NCBI RefSeq assembly: GCF_047556435.1
Contig: NZ_CP180210.1
Coordinates: 310,001-374,000, forward strand
Reading direction: 5' to 3'
Origin: Alteromonas sp047556435
GTDB taxonomy: Bacteria; Pseudomonadota; Gammaproteobacteria; Enterobacterales; Alteromonadaceae
DNA: 64,000 nucleotides
Within the stretch, counting starts at the first letter, position 1. The number at the start of each line of letters is the position of its first letter. Positions 59,010 through 64,000 of this stretch are shown piece after piece. A program made the position numbers and the translations under genes. A model generated the notes under the pieces. That model had not been told where the DNA came from. It ran no database searches and saw nothing but the letters and a program-made list of their open reading frames with translations.

Positions 59010-61724
59010 ATGAAAAGTATCATTTCCAAATTGCTATTGGTCAGTATTCTCATTACCAATGCGTTTGACACTCAGGCCCAACAACGGGAACGTATTTCAC
59101 TGAATGAAGGCTGGAAATTTTTCAAATACGAGACAATGGCCGAAGCGGATAACCTGAAGTATGATTCACGGCCCTTGGTCGAAGGATTCAACGATAATAA
59201 GGCTGCTGACGCCAAACCCACAGACGCAGTAAGGCATAGCAGCAAGCAACGCGTACTGAAGCCATGGATTATGCCAACCGGCAACGCGTTTATTCGTCAG
59301 CCAGAACGTCGCTATTCCCGCCCAGAAGGAAGCCCCGGTCATGATTTTCCGTTCGTGCAGAAAAACTTTGATGATTCAGGATGGAAAACCGTTAATTTAC
59401 CCCACGACTGGGCTATAAAAGGCCCGTTTTTCAGTGGTGAGAATCCTGAGGTTGGCGGTGGGATGGGAAGACTACCGTCCCATGGCGTGGCTTGGTATCG
59501 AAAAAGCTTTTCTCTCGATGAAAGCGATAGCCAAAAGCAAATTTATCTGGATATAGATGGCGCAATGTCTTATTCAATGGTGTGGCTTAATGGGCATCTG
59601 GTCGGTGGCTGGCCATATGGATACAGTTCCTACCGGCTGGATTTGACGCCATATATTAAGCGTAGTGGCACTAATCAGCTGGCCATTCGTCTGGATAATC
59701 CACCAAAGTCCTCCCGGTGGTATCCTGGTGCAGGGATCTATCGTAACGTTTGGCTGGTGAAAACAAATTCTGTGCATGTCAGTCATTGGGGCACGCAAAT
59801 CCGAACCAGTAATGTCAGCGAAAAATCTGCTGATATCACATTGACGGTCTCGATAGACGATAAATTGGAAAGCTCGAACCAGCTGACGATAACCAATACT
59901 CTTTATAGACTGGATAATAAAGGCCGGATTGAGAGTGAACCGGTATCGTCCTTTCCTAAGGCAACTGCACAGTCAGACGACAATAAGTCGAATGTGTGGA
60001 CTAGTCGCCTGACTTTAAAAAATCCAAAGTTGTGGGGGCCTCGTCCTACCCAGACTCCACACCGCTATGCAGTGATTACCAAAGTGTTCGAGCAGGGAGA
60101 TTTGCTGGACCAGTATAAAACAGATTTTGGTATTCGGGATTTGAAATTTGACCCGGATAAGGGCGTGATTGTTAATAACGAACATATCCGGCTGCAGGGA
60201 GTAAATCAGCATCACGATTTGGGCGCACTGGGCGCGGCGTTTAATACCCGGGCAGCAGAGAGACAGCTTCAACTTTTACAGGAAATGGGGGTGAATGCCA
60301 TCAGAATCGACCACAATCCGCCAGCACCTGAGTTACTCTCTTTGACAGACCGGATGGGAATTTTGGTGTTAAATGAATCGTTCGACAGTTGGTATAAAAA
60401 GAAAACCCCATTGGACTTTCATCTCATTTTCGAGGATTGGCATGAGCAGGATCTCCGAGCCCTCGTGCGACGTGATCGCAATCATCCTTCGGTTATCATG
60501 TGGTATATCGGTAACGAAGTTGGCGAGCAATATACAGGGCAGGAAGGCGCAGATATTGCGTTAAGGCTAAAGGAGATTGTTAAACAAGAAGATCCTGAAC
60601 GCCCGGTCACCGCCTCGATGAACTGGGCGAAGGCAGATTTTCCTTTCAGTGCCGCAATGGATCTAATCAGTCTGAATTATCAAGGCGAAGGCATTCGTCA
60701 GCGGCCGGAATTTGAAGGAACGGAAAGGATCAGAACGCCTCCTTCCTATCCGGTGTTCAGAGAGGCGCATCCTGATAAAGTTATTTTATCCAGCGAAACC
60801 GCATCAGCATTTAGTTCACGGGGTATCTACCTGTTTCCGGTGACCTCAGAAAGTAGTGCGCCAGTGCGGGATGGCCTTGGCGGCGACTCATCTACACACC
60901 ATGTCAGCGCTTATGAACTTCATGCTGTCGACTTTGGCTCTTCGGCAGATAAAGTCTTCAAGTATATGGACAAATATCCTTATGTGGCTGGTCAGTTTGT
61001 CTGGAATGGCTGGGATTACCTCGGAGAACCTACGCCTTACTATTCTTCACGCAGTTCATATTCAGGCATGATCGATCTGGCAGGATTTAAAAAAGATCGG
61101 TTCTATATTTACCAAAGTCAGTGGCGTCCTGAATTGCCAATGGTACATATTTTACCGCATTGGAATTGGAGTGGCAGGGAAGGCAAGACAACACCTGTAC
61201 ATATATTTACCTCAGGCGACGAAGTCGAATTGTTTATAAATGGCAAATCACAGGGGCGCGAGAAAAAGGAACAATACGAATACCGTCTGCGCTTTGATGA
61301 TGTCGTTTATGAACCGGGCGAAGTGAAAGCGGTAGCCTATAAAGACGGCAAAGCATGGGCAAAACAAGTCATTGAGACAACCGGAAAAGCGGCCGGGCTA
61401 AAAATCATCTCGGACAGGGATGTCATTGATGCTGACGGCAAGGATCTGGCCTTCATCACTGTTGAAGTGACAGATAAGCAAGGCAGAACGGTTCCCCAGG
61501 CCACTAATGAAGTTACGTTTTCAGTGAACGGGAATGCCACCATTATCGCCACAGATAATGGCGACCCAACCAATTTCACGCCGTTTCCTTCTGTAACAAG
61601 AAAAGCCTTCAGCGGGAAGGTACTTGCGATTGTGAAAGCAAACAAAGGTGAGCCTGGGCACTTTACAGTAACGGCAACCAGTGCTGAAGGGTGGTCGGCA
61701 ACTTCCAGCATTGACACACGTTAA
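59010..61724 (+). CDS. secreted GH2 glycosidase with DUF4982-type and Ig-like C-terminus
   Basis: 904 residues. Signal peptide (SIISKLLLVSILITNAFDTQAQ), sugar-binding jelly roll (about 35-280, LPHDWAIKGPF and WYPGAGIYRNVWL), immunoglobulin-like domain, TIM barrel with acid/base Glu503 (MWYIGNEVGEQ) and nucleophile Glu596 (VILSSETASA), then a DUF4982-like domain (about 710-790, SGDEVELFINGKS) and a final invasin/Ig-like domain. The fold fits beta-galactosidase or beta-glucuronidase of algal polysaccharide loci. Next to uxaC-uxuB-kdgK a uronic acid-releasing or gal-uronan substrate is attractive, but not shown by sequence. Confidence 0.88.
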   Translation: MKSIISKLLLVSILITNAFDTQAQQRERISLNEGWKFFKYETMAEADNLKYDSRPLVEGFNDNKAADAKPTDAVRHSSKQRVLKPWIMPTGNAFIRQPERRYSRPEGSPGHDFPFVQKNFDDSGWKTVNLPHDWAIKGPFFSGENPEVGGGMGRLPSHGVAWYRKSFSLDESDSQKQIYLDIDGAMSYSMVWLNGHLVGGWPYGYSSYRLDLTPYIKRSGTNQLAIRLDNPPKSSRWYPGAGIYRNVWLVKTNSVHVSHWGTQIRTSNVSEKSADITLTVSIDDKLESSNQLTITNTLYRLDNKGRIESEPVSSFPKATAQSDDNKSNVWTSRLTLKNPKLWGPRPTQTPHRYAVITKVFEQGDLLDQYKTDFGIRDLKFDPDKGVIVNNEHIRLQGVNQHHDLGALGAAFNTRAAERQLQLLQEMGVNAIRIDHNPPAPELLSLTDRMGILVLNESFDSWYKKKTPLDFHLIFEDWHEQDLRALVRRDRNHPSVIMWYIGNEVGEQYTGQEGADIALRLKEIVKQEDPERPVTASMNWAKADFPFSAAMDLISLNYQGEGIRQRPEFEGTERIRTPPSYPVFREAHPDKVILSSETASAFSSRGIYLFPVTSESSAPVRDGLGGDSSTHHVSAYELHAVDFGSSADKVFKYMDKYPYVAGQFVWNGWDYLGEPTPYYSSRSSYSGMIDLAGFKKDRFYIYQSQWRPELPMVHILPHWNWSGREGKTTPVHIFTSGDEVELFINGKSQGREKKEQYEYRLRFDDVVYEPGEVKAVAYKDGKAWAKQVIETTGKAAGLKIISDRDVIDADGKDLAFITVEVTDKQGRTVPQATNEVTFSVNGNATIIATDNGDPTNFTPFPSVTRKAFSGKVLAIVKANKGEPGHFTVTATSAEGWSATSSIDTR

Positions 61725-61829
61725 CGTATGACTCGAATCAGCTTGTCTGACGCTCATCTGATATGTTTATGAACAAAGTTTGCGGTTCGTTTAGCTTCGT
61801 AGTCTGAATGAGAAAACCCGCTCGCCCGG

Positions 61830-62552
61830 TTACTCGCTCTCTTCGAAAAATTCTGAGTGGCGAGACTTAACCGCGTGCAATACCTGCAGGATCAGATGAA
61901 GGTGACTACTCATGGCCTCGCGGGCTGCCGCTGGGTCGCGTGCTCTGAGTGCTTCAACAATCGCCGTATGCTGCTCGAGCACGCTGTCATATTGCCCCCC
62001 AAACTCCTTCAGACTGAGATTCCTGACCCTGTCCATGTGTGCTTTTTCGTATTGAATCAGGCTGGCAGCGCGTTTGTACTGAGAAAAATCGGCAAGCGTC
62101 TGGTGGAAATCATCATCAAGGCGCTGAAATTCCAACGCGTTTAACTCGCTTGCAGCCTCACGTTGTCTTTCGATAAGCGCTTCACAATCAGCAATCAGCG
62201 TATCGCTGGCATGCTCTGCACAATAGGCAACAACCGCAACTTCCAGTGCCTCTCGAATAAAGCGGGCCTCTACAATTTTGGAAATACTCAGTTTAGAAAC
62301 AAATGTACCGCGCTGGGGCCGGACTTCAAGAAAACCTAATGACACCAGTTTCGCGATAGTTTCTCTTACCGGTGTGCGGCTGACGCCAAATTTCGCGGCA
62401 AGTTTGTTCTCAGACATGGTTGAGCCTGGCTCGATAGCCATATTTACGATTTCATCGTGTAAATATTCAAAAAGCTGGTCAGAGGTAGACTGGTGATAGG
62501 ATAGCTGGATATCTGCAGCAGTCACTGTTGCGTTATTCTTTTTCACTTTCAC
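61830..62552 (-). CDS. GntR-family regulator with FCD domain
   Basis: 240 residues: GntR winged helix (about 28-88, EYLHDEIVNMAIEPGSTMSE, KLAAKFGVSRTPVRETIAKL) and an FCD effector domain with metal-ligand candidates in FQRLDDDFHQTLADF, EQHTAIVEAL and MSSHLHL. This is the FadR/UxuR/ExuR class, whose operators are short TNGTATACNA-like palindromes. Two such palindromes flank the gene's module. It converges with the GH2 gene (105 bases) and diverges from the receptor gene, so it probably represses both and maybe itself. Confidence 0.9.
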   Translation of the reverse strand: MKVKKNNATVTAADIQLSYHQSTSDQLFEYLHDEIVNMAIEPGSTMSENKLAAKFGVSRTPVRETIAKLVSLGFLEVRPQRGTFVSKLSISKIVEARFIREALEVAVVAYCAEHASDTLIADCEALIERQREAASELNALEFQRLDDDFHQTLADFSQYKRAASLIQYEKAHMDRVRNLSLKEFGGQYDSVLEQHTAIVEALRARDPAAAREAMSSHLHLILQVLHAVKSRHSEFFEESE

Positions 62553-62976
62553 TATTACACCGCTAAAACTGACATTATGTCACGGCCAGTAACAACCCGC
62601 ATTTTCTTAATCATCTATTATCGCCTGATGTCTGGTTTCAGAATTAGTTTTGCACGTCAGCGCTTATACGTTAACCCATTCCCTTACATTAATGACTGCA
62701 GCGCCCACCTTGACTGCAACTAAAAATATAAAGAGGAGAAGCAAAATATCAACGCATTACGCGTTCATTTGTTATTCAAAAGTTACATCGCCTTTATGAT
62801 TTTTATCAATTGTTAAAATTATGTGCATTTTCGCTGGTCGCGCAGAAATCGTCCCGTTATAGTGCCCTCGAAATTTAAGTTGTATACAAGTATTCATGTG
62901 TCGATTCGACCTTCTTTGAGCCGGTCATTTGTCGACACTTTCTATACCGTTCGATGCGATAGGCAAGGGGTTAAGT
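62553..62976. other. divergent regulatory region between gntR and the TonB receptor gene
   Basis: 424 bases, AT-rich in the middle (62750-62830), with no convincing gene. It holds the TTGTATACAA palindrome (62880-62889), which lies between two divergent starts and can serve both. I found no single best promoter pair. Confidence 0.6.
62879..62890. promoter_or_regulatory. TTGTATACAA palindrome before the TonB receptor gene
   Basis: GTTGTATACAAG; the central 10 bases are palindromic and identical to the core of the site before the GH2 gene. It lies 87 bases before the receptor ATG, in the gntR/receptor divergent region. Confidence 0.7.
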
Positions 62977-64000
62977 ATGAACACACGGAAGACTTTTTCG
63001 CTAAGTAAACGTGGTCTGTTGATGTTGGCAGTAGTAACAGCTATGAACTCAGCAAACGCTCAGGAGCAGGAAGACGAGACGCAGCAGGCAGAGGAACCAG
63101 CACAGGAAACGGAAGTTATTGAAGTTCGTGGCTACCGTGGAAGCTTGTTTAACTCAACAGTGGCCAAGCGGGATTCCCAGGGGTTTGTTGATGAAGTATT
63201 CGCGGATGATATCGGCAAAATGCCGAGCCAGAATCTCGCCGAATCACTAAGCCGCATTCCCGGCGTTAAAATAAACCGGGAAGTGACCGGGGAAGGTCAG
63301 CAAATTTCTGTTAGGGGGCTGGGGCCGAGTTTCACCAAAATCGCACTGAACGGCAATTCTATTGCTATCGCCTCAGACGGCAGTCTGGGGTCGGGAAACC
63401 GAAACCGGGAAGTGGATCTTGATATTTTTCCCACAGAATTGTTCAGTAGCCTGACGGTTTCTAAAACTGCGAAAGCCCATCAGCTCGAAGGCGGAGTATC
63501 AGGCTTTGTAAATATGCGCACCGCGCGCCCGTTCGATGCAGGCAATCAAACCTTCAAATATTCGTTAGAAGGCGCGTATGGTGATCTTCGCGGCGATATC
63601 AGCCCTCGTTACTCGGCCATTTATAAAAACACCTTCAACGATAAATTTGGTGTACTTGTGGGCGTAGCCGGCGCGAATACCAAATCTCGCGTTGATGGCT
63701 ATGAGGCCGTTGCGCTGTTCACTGACGGGTGTGTTGCGCAGTGGAATAACCCTGAACATACGGCGTCAGGCTGTGTTGATGGCAGTCAGGGGCTCAATCA
63801 CTTTTTCTGGAGTCCGGAAGCGACGGCAGACTACGCTGCAGCTAACCCCGGTGTAAATGTCGGAGACCCGATTGATCCGGTAGCAACATCGGGGCTGGAT
63901 GCAGATACGCTCGACAAGGCATTACTCCCTTATCTCGGCCGTCCAATGTTTACTTATGGCAGCCGCGATCGCGTATCTGGCATCATCTCGTTGCAGTATC
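62977..64000 (+). CDS. TonB-dependent receptor, 5' part (runs off the window)
   Basis: The first 341 codons of a large receptor. Signal peptide (RGLLMLAVVTAMNSANAQ), a Glu/Gln-rich acidic stretch, TonB-box-like ETEVIEVRGYR, then the plug domain with MPSQNLAESLSRIPGVKINRE, ISVRGLGPSFTKIALNG and LSSLTVSKTAKAHQLEGGVSG-like sequence. The TonB box followed by GYRGSLFNS and the DIGKMP motif are typical of carbohydrate receptors of Alteromonadales and Caulobacter. AAGGGG lies six bases before ATG 62977. With the GH2 gene it forms a glycan capture-and-cut pair. Confidence 0.92.
   Translation, partial: MNTRKTFSLSKRGLLMLAVVTAMNSANAQEQEDETQQAEEPAQETEVIEVRGYRGSLFNSTVAKRDSQGFVDEVFADDIGKMPSQNLAESLSRIPGVKINREVTGEGQQISVRGLGPSFTKIALNGNSIAIASDGSLGSGNRNREVDLDIFPTELFSSLTVSKTAKAHQLEGGVSGFVNMRTARPFDAGNQTFKYSLEGAYGDLRGDISPRYSAIYKNTFNDKFGVLVGVAGANTKSRVDGYEAVALFTDGCVAQWNNPEHTASGCVDGSQGLNHFFWSPEATADYAAANPGVNVGDPIDPVATSGLDADTLDKALLPYLGRPMFTYGSRDRVSGIISLQY

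Noticed and set aside
1..64000. CRISPR array, rRNA genes or prophage
   Set aside because: No regularly spaced repeats, no rRNA sequence and no phage structural genes were seen on either strand.

Overview
The window looks like chromosomal DNA of a marine gammaproteobacterium of the Alteromonadaceae (Alteromonas/Aestuariibacter-like). This rests on a complete MSHA pilus locus next to mreBCD, an E. coli-like maf-rng-yhdP-tldD order, an ArcA nearly identical in its receiver motifs to the enterobacterial one, and TonB-dependent carbohydrate uptake genes. The genus is an inference from gene content, not from a database search.

Bases 1-19039 hold the tail of an unrelated gene and then 17 co-directional msh genes (mshI, a pilN-like gene, mshJ-N, mshE, mshG, mshF, mshB, mshA, mshC, mshD, mshO, mshP, mshQ). 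They encode the type IV mannose-sensitive haemagglutinin pilus: inner-membrane platform, secretin, ATPases, major and minor pilins, and a giant LamG-bearing tip-like protein. Many genes overlap by 1-14 bases, so the locus is probably one or two transcripts. Bases 19040-30043 hold mreB-mreC-mreD (cell shape, with a terminator-like hairpin after mreB), maf, rng, yhdP, a nitrilase and tldD, closed by a strong terminator.

Bases 30189-41231 are housekeeping genes on both strands: a small membrane protein with darP, tldE/pmbA, arcA behind a membrane histidine kinase, glgA, trmB-rsmC, an alpha/beta hydrolase, mutY, yggX and tRNA-Phe with a clear promoter.

Bases 41187-46078 are a small decayed genomic island in tRNA-Phe. 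A perfect 46-bp direct repeat of the tRNA 3' part bounds it. Inside are a frameshifted ATPase remnant, a Fur-box-preceded PepSY protein and TonB siderophore receptor pair, and an IS5 transposase remnant; no integrase is left. Just beyond the right end is a run of hairpins ending in a terminator.

Bases 46393-53690 are accessory genes: a periplasmic alpha-amylase with a ToxR/CadC-like regulator, a DUF2855 protein, a LysR regulator, a DinB-like protein, and gene-poor stretches. Bases 53855-64000 form a sugar-acid and glycan module: kdgK, uxuB and uxaC in one operon behind a LacI regulator and a promoter overlapping a perfect operator palindrome; then a secreted GH2 glycosidase, a GntR/FCD regulator and a large TonB receptor that runs off the window. 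A second palindrome (TTGTATACAA) precedes both the GH2 gene and the receptor gene, which suggests a two-regulator circuit: one for capture and cleavage of a uronate-containing glycan, one for uronate catabolism.
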